Assembly (NCBI RefSeq): GCF_027924665.1
Contig: NZ_AP027043.1
Location: 5,222,831 to 5,286,830 of the forward strand
Length of the DNA stretch: 64,000 bases
DNA from: Flavobacterium sp. GSB-24
GTDB taxonomy: Bacteria; Bacteroidota; Bacteroidia; Flavobacteriales; Flavobacteriaceae
Direction of reading: 5' to 3'
Shown piece after piece: positions 1 to 8,489 of the stretch. The position numbers and the translations under genes were made by a program. Every line of letters starts with the position of its first letter. Position 1 is the first letter of the stretch. The notes under the pieces were generated by a model. That model had not been told where the DNA came from. It worked only from the letters and a program-made list of their open reading frames with translations, and did not search any database.

Positions 1-1147
1 AACTATTTAAATTCAAACAGATATAAGCGATTACATATAAACTTAGCAAAAAAGAAAGGCTAAAAGGTATTTTGACTGAATCACCAATCCAAAATTTATA
101 TATAAATTTTGACACCATCAATATAATAGGAACCACGATAATTGAAATATAAAACCAAATTTGCCTAATTTTTCTAATGCTATTTCTTATCCATATGTAA
201 TCCTTTTTTGTATTTGCATCCGTAAAAGCACTCCAATAAGGAATCAAAATCGTTGAAAAAAGCATAATTACTGTTGAAAACAATTTAAGAGCCACATTGA
301 ATTGTGTAACAGATTCTGGATCTATAAATTTTGAAATAATGATATTATCTGTCTGAAGTAATACGATAGATCCTATTTGAATAATAAAAAAGTAACCTCC
401 TACCTTGAATATTTTTTTTGAGTAACTAAAATCGACATGAGAAAATGCAGGAGCTATATTTCTAAGTTTAGTTTTGTAAAAATATAAACTTGCTAATGTA
501 AATATGATGATTGGGTTTATCGTTAGGGCTAAAACCAAAACTATAAGATTACCCTGAATTGTTTTTGTCATTATATATATGGTTATTAAGCCACATATTT
601 GACCAATTAACAAAATTAAGCCAGCTACAGCAGGCTTATGAGCAGCCGTTAATATTGTATTAATTAATTGAACTACAAATTGTAAACAAAATGAACAGAA
701 GACTATTAGAACTGCAAATGAAATATCCTCTTTGACAGATTTAGGTATATTTAAAAATGTTTGCCAATCTATATAACGGTTCGAAAAAGAAAAAAAAAGA
801 AATAAGCAAGAAGAAATAATTAATAAGGTGGCATAGGTTGTACTAATATAGATCTTGGCTAAATGATAATTCTTTACAGCTAAAGCTTCTGTTAATTTAT
901 TTCGAAGACCATTCCCCATTCCAATGTCAAAAAAACTCATCCAGCCAATCAACGAGCTAATTGTCAACCAGATACCATATTGCATAGGACTAATATAATT
1001 TATAGTCATAGGAACCAATAGTAAACCAGTAACTATACTAGCACCTTTAATTAAAAAAGAAATTGCTATATTCTTTTTTGCTAAAATGGTCCTACTATGA
1101 CCCTCTAAAAAAAAAGAAAAAACTTTTTGTTTAATTTTTTTTATCAC
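1..1147 (-). CDS. Polysaccharide flippase, Wzx/MATE-like (partial, C-terminus beyond window)
   Basis: An uninterrupted minus-strand frame of 382 codons runs off the left edge. It starts at a GTG at 1147, and an in-frame TAA lies just upstream at 1154-1156, so no longer start is possible. The N-terminus is basic, followed by many hydrophobic segments. The early region contains an LLLVPMTINYI-like membrane helix, a QYGIW element and a D-I-G-x-G-N-G-L-R-N loop, a pattern typical of oligosaccharide-repeat flippases of the Wzx/RfbX family. Such proteins move lipid-linked glycan units across the inner membrane. The neighbouring nucleotidyltransferase fits a capsule, O-antigen or exopolysaccharide locus lying mostly to the left. 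Family assignment rests on topology and these motifs; the substrate cannot be told. Confidence 0.75.
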   Translation of the reverse strand, partial: MIKKIKQKVFSFFLEGHSRTILAKKNIAISFLIKGASIVTGLLLVPMTINYISPMQYGIWLTISSLIGWMSFFDIGMGNGLRNKLTEALAVKNYHLAKIYISTTYATLLIISSCLFLFFSFSNRYIDWQTFLNIPKSVKEDISFAVLIVFCSFCLQFVVQLINTILTAAHKPAVAGLILLIGQICGLITIYIMTKTIQGNLIVLVLALTINPIIIFTLASLYFYKTKLRNIAPAFSHVDFSYSKKIFKVGGYFFIIQIGSIVLLQTDNIIISKFIDPESVTQFNVALKLFSTVIMLFSTILIPYWSAFTDANTKKDYIWIRNSIRKIRQIWFYISIIVVPIILMVSKFIYKFWIGDSVKIPFSLSFLLSLYVIAYICLNLNS

Positions 1148-1216
1148 TATAATTTAAATGAAGGCGGCTTTTAAATCTTCTAAAAAAACCTTGTTTTTAT
1201 TACAAAAAAAAATATT

Positions 1217-1642
1217 TTATCGCTCTTTTTTCAATTCCCGATCAGCAACTTCTTTTCTTAGTCCACTACTTGAAAAACGATGATCTCGTTTATTAAAGTG
1301 AAGTTTAATTCCTTTTTCCTCACAGTAATTTCTTCCAGTAAAGTTTTTATTTTGATATTCCTCACCAATAATTCGAACATCTATTTTATGCGATCTCAGG
1401 ATATCTTCTAAATCCTGTTCTGTAGCATAAGGAATAATTTCATCTACAAATTTGCATCCCTTAAGTTGAATGTACCTTTCAACAACTGTTTGTGTCGGAC
1501 TATTTTTTTCAGGGCGATCTAATGCCGGATCTATTTGTAATCCCACAATTAAATAATCACATTGTCTTTTTGCTTCTTCCAGCATTTTAATATGACCAGC
1601 ATGTAGTAAATCAAAAGCGCTAAATGTTATTCCTATCTTCAT
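1217..1642 (-). CDS. Cytidylyltransferase-like nucleotidyltransferase (TagD/RfaE-C type)
   Basis: A 141-residue protein of the small nucleotidyltransferase superfamily that activates phosphorylated sugars or alcohols with CTP or ATP. The HxGH motif (HAGH, residues 14-17) follows a GITFSAFDLLHAGH start. An RYIQL segment is central, and a C-terminal SSSGLR element (residues 124-129) corresponds to the ISSSxxR signature that binds the nucleotide. The size equals that of glycerol-3-phosphate cytidylyltransferases (about 130-140 residues). It lies downstream of the flippase with a 69-base gap from that gene's start, and probably provides a CDP-activated precursor for surface polysaccharide. A TACTTTTG/TTG promoter lies about 135 bases upstream. 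The exact substrate is not decidable from sequence. Confidence 0.85.
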   Translation of the reverse strand: MKIGITFSAFDLLHAGHIKMLEEAKRQCDYLIVGLQIDPALDRPEKNSPTQTVVERYIQLKGCKFVDEIIPYATEQDLEDILRSHKIDVRIIGEEYQNKNFTGRNYCEEKGIKLHFNKRDHRFSSSGLRKEVADRELKKER

Positions 1643-1776
1643 ATTTAAAAAATTAGTTATTTATAAGCATAGCTTCGCTTCTCCCACTCACAAAAGTCAG
1701 ATTCAGATTAAAATTCTATTAAAAAATACTCTTAATAAATCATCTCATTTATCCACGAGTCCTTTTAATTTTTTTG

Positions 1777-1804
1777 CAAAAGTAGTTTAGTAAAACAGCA
1801 TCAA
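1777..1804 (-). promoter_or_regulatory. Promoter of the nucleotidyltransferase gene
   Basis: On the minus strand TTG (1804-1802) is followed after 17 bases by TACTTTTG (1784-1777), matching the Bacteroidota sigma-A consensus TTG-N17-23-TAnnTTTG. Predicted transcription start is near 1770, giving a leader of about 130 bases. Confidence 0.6.
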
Positions 1805-1886
1805 AAAACAAAAATGAAAGAAATGTCTTATTTTAATATAAAAAAAACGTATTGTTCCTCTTACAAAAAAGTAGAATAAAAAAATA

Positions 1887-1943
1887 TAGATTTGCATTTA
1901 AAATAGTTTAAAGCTACTTTTTGAACATTAAAAGCTATTTTTG
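1887..1943 (+). promoter_or_regulatory. Two candidate -7 boxes upstream of the secreted propeller-like protein
   Basis: TAGATTTG at 1887-1894 and TATTTTTG at 1936-1943 both match TAnnTTTG exactly. Neither has a well-spaced TTG at -33. The second box would give a leader of about 17 bases before the ATG at 1967. Confidence 0.45.
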
Positions 1944-1966
1944 CAATGCCTAAAACGCGACTTTAA

Positions 1967-2938
1967 ATGAAAAAAGTTATAGTATTCTTTTTCTTAATTG
2001 TTACTTCGACCTACAGTCAAATCTCGCTCTGTACAGATTCTCGAGCAGAAAATTACAATTCGAATGCTATACAAAATGATGGCAGTTGTAGTTATAAGAA
2101 TTTAAAACTTAAACCAGAATATTCGAAAATTTTAAGCGATTCTATAAGAGAAACTTCAGGATTAATTGCTTTCGAAAATTTACTTTGGACGCATAACGAC
2201 GATCACGATAAAACGATTTACGGATTGGATTCTTTAGGAAGAATCAAAAGAAAAATCATTCTTAATGAAGCAACAAATCACGATTGGGAAGAAATTGCCA
2301 AAGATAGTTCACACATTTATATAGGTGATTTTGGCAATAATTATTCTGGAAACCGATCTGACCTTAAAATCCTTAAAATTGAAAAAAAATCGTTTTTGGA
2401 AGAAAATCCTAAGATTGAAACAATTTCATTTTCTTATGCTGATCAAACGGATTTTTCTGCTTCAAAACCCAATAAAACCGATTTTGACTGTGAAGCTTTT
2501 ATTGTTTCTAAAGACAGTATTTATTTGTTTACTAAAGAATGGAAATCTTCTAAAACCAATATTTACGTTCTTCCCAATCAAACTGGATCGCAGGTTGCAA
2601 AACTTAAAGCAACATTCGATACAAAAGGTTTAGTAACTGGCGCAACTTATCTCTCAAATAAAAACTTGATTGTTTTATGCGGGTATACTAAAGTTGGAAA
2701 ACCATTTTTATACCTGCTTTACGATTTTAAAAATCAGGATTTTTTGTCTGGAAATAAAAGAAGAATAGATTTAAAACTCCCTTTTCATCAAATTGAAGGA
2801 ATTACAACTAAAGATGGTCTTCATTATTTTTTAACGAATGAAGCTCTGGTTCGCAAACCTGTGATAAATGTGAAGCAGCAAATTCATTATTTAGATTTGA
2901 GTCCAATTTTAAATCAATACATCAATCGGCAACAATAA
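1967..2938 (+). CDS. Secreted protein with Cys-rich N-terminal motif and beta-propeller-like body
   Basis: A 323-residue exported protein. Residues 1-17 form a signal peptide (lysines, then a phenylalanine-rich core). Residues 22-43 hold a CTDxxAENYNxNA-x-NDGSC motif, a small two-cysteine module seen in many Bacteroidota surface proteins. The remainder alternates hydrophobic and polar residues with repeated blade-like elements (SGLIAF...LWTHND; YGLDSLGRI; GDFGNN; DCEAFIV...IYLFTKEW; IEGITT...YFLTNE), suggesting a six-bladed propeller related to SdiA-regulated or phytase-like folds. No catalytic residues can be named. A more divergent protein of similar layout lies at 34326-35162. Its 3' end overlaps the convergent DUF4386 gene by 17 bases. 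Function unknown; the propeller is inference. Confidence 0.75.
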   Translation: MKKVIVFFFLIVTSTYSQISLCTDSRAENYNSNAIQNDGSCSYKNLKLKPEYSKILSDSIRETSGLIAFENLLWTHNDDHDKTIYGLDSLGRIKRKIILNEATNHDWEEIAKDSSHIYIGDFGNNYSGNRSDLKILKIEKKSFLEENPKIETISFSYADQTDFSASKPNKTDFDCEAFIVSKDSIYLFTKEWKSSKTNIYVLPNQTGSQVAKLKATFDTKGLVTGATYLSNKNLIVLCGYTKVGKPFLYLLYDFKNQDFLSGNKRRIDLKLPFHQIEGITTKDGLHYFLTNEALVRKPVINVKQQIHYLDLSPILNQYINRQQ

Positions 2939-3611
2939 CTTTGTTTTTCGCCCCCATTATTAAGAGCCAAAAACAAGTTCCGATTTCTCCAATGCTTGCC
3001 GGAAGTCTTACGTAAGATGATATTCCGAGTTCAGAATAATTAGATAATAATGTGTTGCCCAAGAAATTTATTAAATATCCCAAACAGCCAAGCATTAATA
3101 AAATTCCTAAAAATTTTGGAATTACTCCTGATTTAAAAACTAAGTATCCAAAAGGAAACAACCAAAGTCCCCAAAAAATCTGAACAATTAAATTTCCGTA
3201 ATCATATTGATTGAGGTAAAACATTACGAGATCTTTTTTTTGTTCTCCCGAATTAATAATAGACAAAACCGCAAATTTGTTCAACATATTTACAAAGGAA
3301 ATTGGCACACTTACAACAGCTAAAACAACCATATATCTGGCATATGTTTTATTAAAAGACCTGAGTAATTTATATAAAACCAAAGGCAAAAACAAAAAGA
3401 AGGTATAGCAGATTAAACTGCTGACGATTCCAAGTCTAAAAAGAAATTCAGAATTCACAATATTATTAAAAGTTTCAGATGCATTGTTCCAAACAATTAA
3501 TTTTGAGGGAACATATCCTAAACTAAAAATTCCGGTTATTACAACAACTAAGTATAACAAACCTGCAATTCTTCCTGTATTAGTAAACGATATTTTTGAT
3601 TCTTGAGTCAT
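2922..3611 (-). CDS. DUF4386 family integral membrane protein
   Basis: A 229-residue protein with about six hydrophobic helices. It begins with the NTGRIAGLLYLVVVITGIF pattern and contains the LxxYKLLRSFNKTYARYMV region that I associate with the DUF4386 family, whose biochemical role is not established. It is followed upstream on the same strand, 17 bases away, by the DUF6326 membrane protein, so the two are probably co-transcribed with the DUF6326 gene first. The C-terminus overlaps the end of the convergent secreted-protein gene by 17 bases. Assignment is by pattern recognition of the N-terminal motif and topology. Confidence 0.8.
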   Translation of the reverse strand: MTQESKISFTNTGRIAGLLYLVVVITGIFSLGYVPSKLIVWNNASETFNNIVNSEFLFRLGIVSSLICYTFFLFLPLVLYKLLRSFNKTYARYMVVLAVVSVPISFVNMLNKFAVLSIINSGEQKKDLVMFYLNQYDYGNLIVQIFWGLWLFPFGYLVFKSGVIPKFLGILLMLGCLGYLINFLGNTLLSNYSELGISSYVRLPASIGEIGTCFWLLIMGAKNKVIVAD

Positions 3612-3628
3612 CTTTTATCTTTTTAAAA

Positions 3629-4060
3629 TTAAATATATCTTGGCCATTTAAATGCAAACCAGACAATTATAGCTGTAAGTATACTTTCTATAAATGCCAG
3701 AAAAACATAAAAACTCCACCAAGAAGCCATTGTGGTAAAAGCAATTAATAACATTATTAATGTGTAAATAATTCCAAAAAGAATATTCAGTAACCTATTT
3801 ATTTTTGGTTTTAAAATAACAGAGGCAAAAATCATTAAAGCTGGAATTGTCATTAAAATTGTGGCAAGAAATAATCTTACTGGAGAATCAAGAAGCGTTT
3901 CACCATTTATAAAATCTTTTACTTTATTTGGAACATACAATGAAAAATAATCTCCATATATGTAGCAAAACATTACCGAAGTCCACAATGCAGCAAGTTT
4001 GATTTTAGTGTTTATTTTAAAATCTTCAAAACTGCCCGATTTTATCTCTTTCTCACTCAT
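3629..4060 (-). CDS. DUF6326-like four-helix membrane protein
   Basis: A 143-residue protein with a soluble N-terminus (about 20 residues) and four predicted membrane helices near residues 25-42, 62-82, 88-110 and 115-138. The KLAALWTSVMFCYIYGDYF stretch and a SLYVPNKV loop resemble the family called DUF6326, of unknown function. It is the promoter-proximal gene of a two-gene unit with the DUF4386 protein (17-base gap), and a functional link between the two small membrane proteins is likely but untested. Confidence 0.7.
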   Translation of the reverse strand: MSEKEIKSGSFEDFKINTKIKLAALWTSVMFCYIYGDYFSLYVPNKVKDFINGETLLDSPVRLFLATILMTIPALMIFASVILKPKINRLLNILFGIIYTLIMLLIAFTTMASWWSFYVFLAFIESILTAIIVWFAFKWPRYI

Positions 4061-4213
4061 ATTTAAGAAATTAAGTTTTTAAATATGTCGGAGATAATCT
4101 TAAAACGTTACAATCTATTTTTAAAACTGTTTTTAGTGAAGGACTTGTTATAGGTTTACAAAATCAAAGATATAGAGCTTTTAAGTCTGTTTTTTTTCTC
4201 TGATGCAAAAGCC

Positions 4214-4221
4214 TATCTTTG
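4214..4221 (+). promoter_or_regulatory. -7 box of the ABC-F gene
   Basis: TATCTTTG matches TAnnTTTG exactly, 54 bases before the ATG at 4276. No TTG is seen at the expected -33 distance; the region there is a T-run. Confidence 0.5.
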
Positions 4222-4275
4222 CGCAATATTTAGAATTTTAATTAATAAAAACTGAAATATCAGTTAAAGATATTC

Positions 4276-6138
4276 ATGAATTACTTATCTGTAGAAAACA
4301 TATCAAAGTCATTTGGCGAAAGAGTCCTTTTTGACAACATTTCTTTTGGAATCAACAAAGACCAAAAAATTGCTTTTATTGCCAAAAATGGTTCTGGTAA
4401 AACCACCATTATGAGCATTATTAATGGTTTGGACGAACCAGATACAGGACAAGTTGTACTGAGAAAAGGAATCAGAATGGCATTTCTATCGCAAGACAAT
4501 AATTTGCAAGATGAATTAACGATTGAAGAAAGCATTTTTGCTTCAGATAATGAAACTCTAAAGATAATTGAGGCTTACGAAAAAGCGCTTGAAAACCCAA
4601 ATGATGAAGAGGCTTATCAAAAGGCTTTTGACGGAATGGATCAGCATAATGCTTGGGATTTTGAAACGCAGTACAAGCAGATTTTATTCAAATTAAAACT
4701 AGAAGATTTTAAACTTAAAGTAAAAAATCTTTCAGGAGGGCAAAAAAAACGTCTTTCATTGGCTATTATATTAATCAATCGACCAGATTTATTGATTTTA
4801 GATGAGCCAACCAACCATTTAGATCTTGAAATGATCGAATGGCTGGAAAGTTATTTTGCTAAAGAAAATATTACGTTGTTTATGGTTACGCACGACCGTT
4901 TCTTTTTAGAGCGTGTATGTAACGAAATCATTGAGCTTGATAACGGAAAATTATACCAATACAAAGGAAATTACTCTTATTATTTAGAGAAAAAAGAAGA
5001 AAGAATAACTTCTGAAAACTCTAGCATTGACAAAGCTAAAAACTTATTTGTAAAAGAATTAGAATGGATGCGCCGCCAGCCAAAAGCGAGAACAACCAAA
5101 TCTAAATCTCGTCAGGATGACTTTTATGTAATTAAGGAAAAAGCACAAAGCCGAAGAAAAGAAAACAAAGTTGAGCTTGAAATTAATATGGAAAGAATGG
5201 GAAGCAAGATTATCGAGCTTCATAAACTTTCTAAAAAATTCAAAGACAAAGTTATTCTAGACAATTTTAGTTTCGATTTTCAGCGTGGCGAAAGAATCGG
5301 AATTATTGGTAAAAACGGAACTGGAAAATCTACTTTTCTAAATTTGTTGACAGGAACAATTCCGCCCGATAATGGCCGTGTTGTAAAAGGAGATACTATT
5401 AAAATTGGTTACTACACACAATCTGGAATAAACCCAAAACCAGGACAGCGCGTTATTGATATCATTAAAGAATACGGAGAATATATTCCGCTGGCAAAAG
5501 GAAAAATTATTTCTGCTTCGCAATTGTTAGAGCGTTTTCTTTTTGATGCCAAAAAACAATACGATTATGTGGAAAAACTGAGCGGTGGAGAATTAAAACG
5601 CTTGTATTTATGTACCGTTTTAATTCAGAATCCGAACTTTTTAATTCTCGATGAGCCAACAAACGATTTGGATATTGTAACGCTGAATGTTCTTGAAAGT
5701 TTCCTTTTAGATTATCCTGGATGTTTATTGGTAGTTTCTCACGACCGTTACTTTATGGATAAAATTGTCGATCATTTATTTGTATTTAGAGGACAAGGTG
5801 AAATTGAGAATTTTCCAGGAAACTACTCTGATTTTAGAGCTTATGAAGACAGTGCCGACGTTGCTCAAAAAGAAGAAAACAAAGCCGAAAAGAAAGATTG
5901 GAAACAAAACAATCCTACAGGAAATTTAAGCTTTAACGAGCAAAAAGAATATCAAAAAATCGAAAGAGAAATCAAAGATTTAGAAATCGAAAAAACTAAA
6001 ATTGAACAGTTATTCTCTGACGGAAAAGTTGCCGATGCTGATATTGAAAAGAAAGCAAATGAATTGCAAAATATCATAAAGAAAATAGACGCAAAAGAAG
6101 AACGCTGGTTTGAGCTTTCGGCAAAGATTGAAGGGTAA
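4276..6138 (+). CDS. ABC-F family ATPase (Uup-like)
   Basis: A 620-residue soluble protein with two ABC ATPase domains in tandem and no membrane segments, so it belongs to the ABC-F group that acts on ribosomes rather than in transport. Domain 1: Walker A-like AKNGSGKTT (36-44; the first glycine of the usual GxxGxGK is alanine), LSGGQKKR signature, LLILDEPTNHLD Walker B. Between the domains lies a charged linker (RRQPKARTTKSKSRQ), the position of the P-site tRNA interaction motif. Domain 2: GKNGTGKST, LSGGELKR, FLILDEPTNDLD. The C-terminal ~90 residues are a charged coiled coil, as in Uup. Antibiotic-resistance ABC-F proteins look different in the linker, so a housekeeping role in rescuing stalled ribosomes is more likely. 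Confidence 0.92.
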   Translation: MNYLSVENISKSFGERVLFDNISFGINKDQKIAFIAKNGSGKTTIMSIINGLDEPDTGQVVLRKGIRMAFLSQDNNLQDELTIEESIFASDNETLKIIEAYEKALENPNDEEAYQKAFDGMDQHNAWDFETQYKQILFKLKLEDFKLKVKNLSGGQKKRLSLAIILINRPDLLILDEPTNHLDLEMIEWLESYFAKENITLFMVTHDRFFLERVCNEIIELDNGKLYQYKGNYSYYLEKKEERITSENSSIDKAKNLFVKELEWMRRQPKARTTKSKSRQDDFYVIKEKAQSRRKENKVELEINMERMGSKIIELHKLSKKFKDKVILDNFSFDFQRGERIGIIGKNGTGKSTFLNLLTGTIPPDNGRVVKGDTIKIGYYTQSGINPKPGQRVIDIIKEYGEYIPLAKGKIISASQLLERFLFDAKKQYDYVEKLSGGELKRLYLCTVLIQNPNFLILDEPTNDLDIVTLNVLESFLLDYPGCLLVVSHDRYFMDKIVDHLFVFRGQGEIENFPGNYSDFRAYEDSADVAQKEENKAEKKDWKQNNPTGNLSFNEQKEYQKIEREIKDLEIEKTKIEQLFSDGKVADADIEKKANELQNIIKKIDAKEERWFELSAKIEG

Positions 6139-6144
6139 TTTTTA

Positions 6145-6183
6145 GTTTTCAGGTTTCAGGTTTTAAACTGAGACTGAAATCTA
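6145..6183. repeat. Short inverted repeat of the CAGTTT/GACTGAAA word family
   Basis: Directly after the ABC-F stop codon lies TTTCAGGTTTCAGG followed by an ACTGAGACTGAAA arm. It is a short member of the same word family as the elements at 13770, 48188, 49325 and 59456. Confidence 0.45.
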
Positions 6184-6220
6184 ATTTTTATATATTTACG
6201 ACTTTAAAAATAAATACCAC

Positions 6221-6685
6221 ATGAAAAAATTATTAACTGCATTATTTACTTTAACCCTTTTTGTTTCCTGCTCTAGTTCTGATGATTTGATAAAGCCTAA
6301 AGATTTTACGGCTGAAAATGAAAAAGAAATCACAGATTATTTAGCAAAAAATAACTTAACTGCAAAGAGAACAAGTTCAGGCTTGTATTATATTGTTAAT
6401 GAAGAAGGAACAGGAAAACAACCAACAACAGCATCTACAGTTACAGTAGTTTATAAAGGTTATTACACAAGCGGAACTACTTTTGATCAAAGCCCAATTT
6501 CTGGATCAACTTTTCCTTTAAATCGTGTAATACTAGGCTGGCAGGAAGGAATTCCATTTTTTAAAGAAGGTGGTAGTGGTGTTTTACTAATACCGTCTCA
6601 CCTAGGATATGGAAGTTATACTGACAGAGGAATTCCTGGAGGATCTGTACTTGTGTTTGATGTAAAGATTATTGCAGTAAACTAA
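6221..6685 (+). CDS. FKBP-type peptidyl-prolyl isomerase lipoprotein
   Basis: A 154-residue lipoprotein. A signal sequence ends in FVSC with the lipidated cysteine at residue 17, followed by SSSDD, a serine/aspartate run like the lipoprotein export signals of Flavobacteriia, so the mature protein may face outward. Residues about 60-154 are a single FKBP domain: the VTVVYKGYYTSGTTFDQS start with the FD active-site pair, the VILGWQEGIPFFKEGG loop, the LLIPSHLGYG element and the terminal VFDVKIIAV strand. Many Flavobacterium gliding-associated FKBPs have this architecture. Likely role: folding of exported proteins in the periplasm or at the outer membrane. It sits 28 bases upstream of a methyltransferase gene, perhaps in the same transcript. 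Confidence 0.93.
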   Translation: MKKLLTALFTLTLFVSCSSSDDLIKPKDFTAENEKEITDYLAKNNLTAKRTSSGLYYIVNEEGTGKQPTTASTVTVVYKGYYTSGTTFDQSPISGSTFPLNRVILGWQEGIPFFKEGGSGVLLIPSHLGYGSYTDRGIPGGSVLVFDVKIIAVN

Positions 6686-6713
6686 TGCCATTTTAAGAAC
6701 TATTAGAAAAATA

Positions 6714-7493
6714 ATGCTCTTTCAAATAAAATCTTATCTAAAATTTTTGTGGAATTCTAAAAACGAACATGCGGTTCACTCGCCTTTTGTTTTTAGTTTA
6801 CTGACAAAATGTTTTTATGATAAGAAACAAAAGCCAGAATATTCAATTCTGAAAAAATATCGAAAATCACTTTTCAATAATAAAAGTTTCATTGAAGTAA
6901 CTGATTTTGGAGCAGGCTCTAAAGTTTTTAAATCAAACAAAAGACAAATTTCGAAAATTGCTAAAACAGCGGGAATTTCACCTAAGCGTGCCGAATTATT
7001 GTTTCGAATATCCAATTATTTTCAACCTAAAAATATTCTGGAGATAGGAACATCACTTGGCTTAGCAACTTCTGCTTTAGCTTTAGGAAATCCCAAATCA
7101 AAAGTAATAACTATAGAAGGCTGTCCGAATACAGCAAATATTGCCAAAAATCAACTGAATGAATTCGATTGTACAAATGTTGAAAATATAATTTCTGAAT
7201 TTGAATCTTTTTTAATTTCCGAAAATCTACAATCAACAACTTACAATCTGATCTATTTTGATGGTAATCATTCAAAAAAAGCGACTTTAAACTATTTTGA
7301 ACTTTTATTGCCAACGATTGACAATGATTCTGTTTGGATTTTTGATGATATTCATTGGTCTCCAGAAATGGAGGAAACTTGGGAGATTATAAAAAATCAT
7401 CCAAAAGTAAAAGTAACAATAGATACTTTTCAATGGGGACTTGTTTTCTTTAGACGAGAACAGGAAAAAGAACACTTTATAATAAGAGCATAA
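6714..7493 (+). CDS. Class I SAM-dependent O-methyltransferase
   Basis: A 259-residue protein with a Rossmann methyltransferase core in the second half. Motif I is NILEIGTSLGLAT, followed by the acidic VITIEG strand end. The IYFDGNHSKKATLNYF region and the following WIFDDIHWSPEMEETWE carry the acidic and histidine residues that O-methyltransferases of the PF13578 type use. The N-terminal ~100 residues (NEHAVHSPFVFSLL start) are conserved in flavobacterial orthologues of unknown substrate. It follows the FKBP lipoprotein after 28 bases and is ended by a strong bidirectional hairpin. The substrate is unknown. Confidence 0.82.
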   Translation: MLFQIKSYLKFLWNSKNEHAVHSPFVFSLLTKCFYDKKQKPEYSILKKYRKSLFNNKSFIEVTDFGAGSKVFKSNKRQISKIAKTAGISPKRAELLFRISNYFQPKNILEIGTSLGLATSALALGNPKSKVITIEGCPNTANIAKNQLNEFDCTNVENIISEFESFLISENLQSTTYNLIYFDGNHSKKATLNYFELLLPTIDNDSVWIFDDIHWSPEMEETWEIIKNHPKVKVTIDTFQWGLVFFRREQEKEHFIIRA

Positions 7494-7495
7494 AT

Positions 7496-7529
7496 AAAAA
7501 AAGGCAATCATCTCTGATTGCCTTTTTTT
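7496..7529. terminator. Bidirectional intrinsic terminator
   Basis: AAAAGGCAATCA, a four-base loop, then TGATTGCCTTTTTT. The A-run on one side and T-run on the other serve both converging genes (methyltransferase and lipoprotein). Confidence 0.9.
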
Positions 7530-7552
7530 ATACTAATTCAAAAAAACATTTT

Positions 7553-8212
7553 TTATTTTTTTGCTTCTTTATTCTCTTCAGATTTTGCTCCCATTCTGTT
7601 AACAGTGTACATTGGTGCAAATTTGATTTTTAAACCAGCAATTTTTCTGTTATCTTCAGACGAAAGTCCTTCTTTTTCAACAGTATTTTTTCTGCTGTCA
7701 AGTGCTTCATACAATAATTTAATTTCATCCCAGTCTTCTCTAGAATAACTATCTTTATTGTTTTCAACTGTATGTACAAATTGTTGGTAAACGCTGTGAA
7801 TATTCTGAGCGTTAACCCAGCTAAAACTCATATCGTCTCCAATTTTTCCTTCACCAAATAAAGCATTTCTCAATTGTTGTTTAGGACTTGGAGCTGGCGG
7901 GGCCAAAAGGGTGGTCATTTCATTTTTAAAGTCCTCGTATTTTGCTTTACTTGTATTTATTTTTTCAGTTTGAGCAGCGTTGTCTTTAATATCTGCTAAA
8001 GCTAAACTAGCCTCTGCCGCTCTTCTGTCATATTCTGCTTCTACAGCATTCCAATTTTCTTTTAAATCTTCGGCTTTAACATTTTTAACCGAATCTACGT
8101 AGGTTACATAAGAGTCAATTGTTCGCTGTGCTTTTTCTTGTTTCTCATCTTTACATGACGTAAAACCTAACGCCATTAATGCAATTACTGCAGTTATTTT
8201 AATATTCTTCAT
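7553..8212 (-). CDS. Charged helical lipoprotein of unknown function (DUF6565-like)
   Basis: A 219-residue predicted lipoprotein. The signal sequence ends at GFTSC (cysteine 20), followed by KDEKQE, an acidic stretch like flavobacterial outer-surface lipoprotein signals. The mature part is almost entirely helical and charged, rich in Ala, Lys and Glu with heptad-like spacing in residues 25-110, then a more conserved segment with SFSWVNAQNIHSVYQQF and REDWDEIKLLYEALDSRK. I believe this resembles a Bacteroidota family named DUF6565, but that is recollection rather than proof. The gene is monocistronic: a TATCTTTG box lies upstream and a hairpin terminator downstream. Confidence 0.7.
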   Translation of the reverse strand: MKNIKITAVIALMALGFTSCKDEKQEKAQRTIDSYVTYVDSVKNVKAEDLKENWNAVEAEYDRRAAEASLALADIKDNAAQTEKINTSKAKYEDFKNEMTTLLAPPAPSPKQQLRNALFGEGKIGDDMSFSWVNAQNIHSVYQQFVHTVENNKDSYSREDWDEIKLLYEALDSRKNTVEKEGLSSEDNRKIAGLKIKFAPMYTVNRMGAKSEENKEAKK

Positions 8213-8240
8213 AATGTTGATTATTTAATTAATTACATTT

Positions 8241-8248
8241 CAAAGATA
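8241..8248 (-). promoter_or_regulatory. -7 box of the charged lipoprotein gene
   Basis: TATCTTTG on the minus strand, 29 bases before the ATG, matches TAnnTTTG exactly. No well-spaced TTG was found. Confidence 0.5.
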
Positions 8249-8489
8249 CCCAAAACAAAACCCCATAAATTACATTATTACCATATTTTTAATATTAAAA
8301 ATATATTAAATCTGTAAAAAATAAAAAATAATGACAATTATATAAAGTAATATAAAAATTACGTAACAGTTTAAAATATAATATCACTATATAAGAAAAT
8401 ATCCATTTGTAACAAAAACCAATTATAAGCTACTTATCTCTTTAATTCAAAAGTGTTTTGTACTTTTAAATCCAAAATTGTAAAAAGAA

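Larger units (their letters stand above)
1643..1966. other. Intergenic region between divergent genes with promoter boxes
   Basis: This 324-base gap separates the minus-strand nucleotidyltransferase from a plus-strand secreted protein. Each direction has its own flavobacterial promoter box: TACTTTTG on the minus strand at 1777-1784, and TAGATTTG (1887-1894) and TATTTTTG (1936-1943) on the plus strand. The rest is AT-rich and shows no open frame or hairpin that I would call. Confidence 0.6.
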
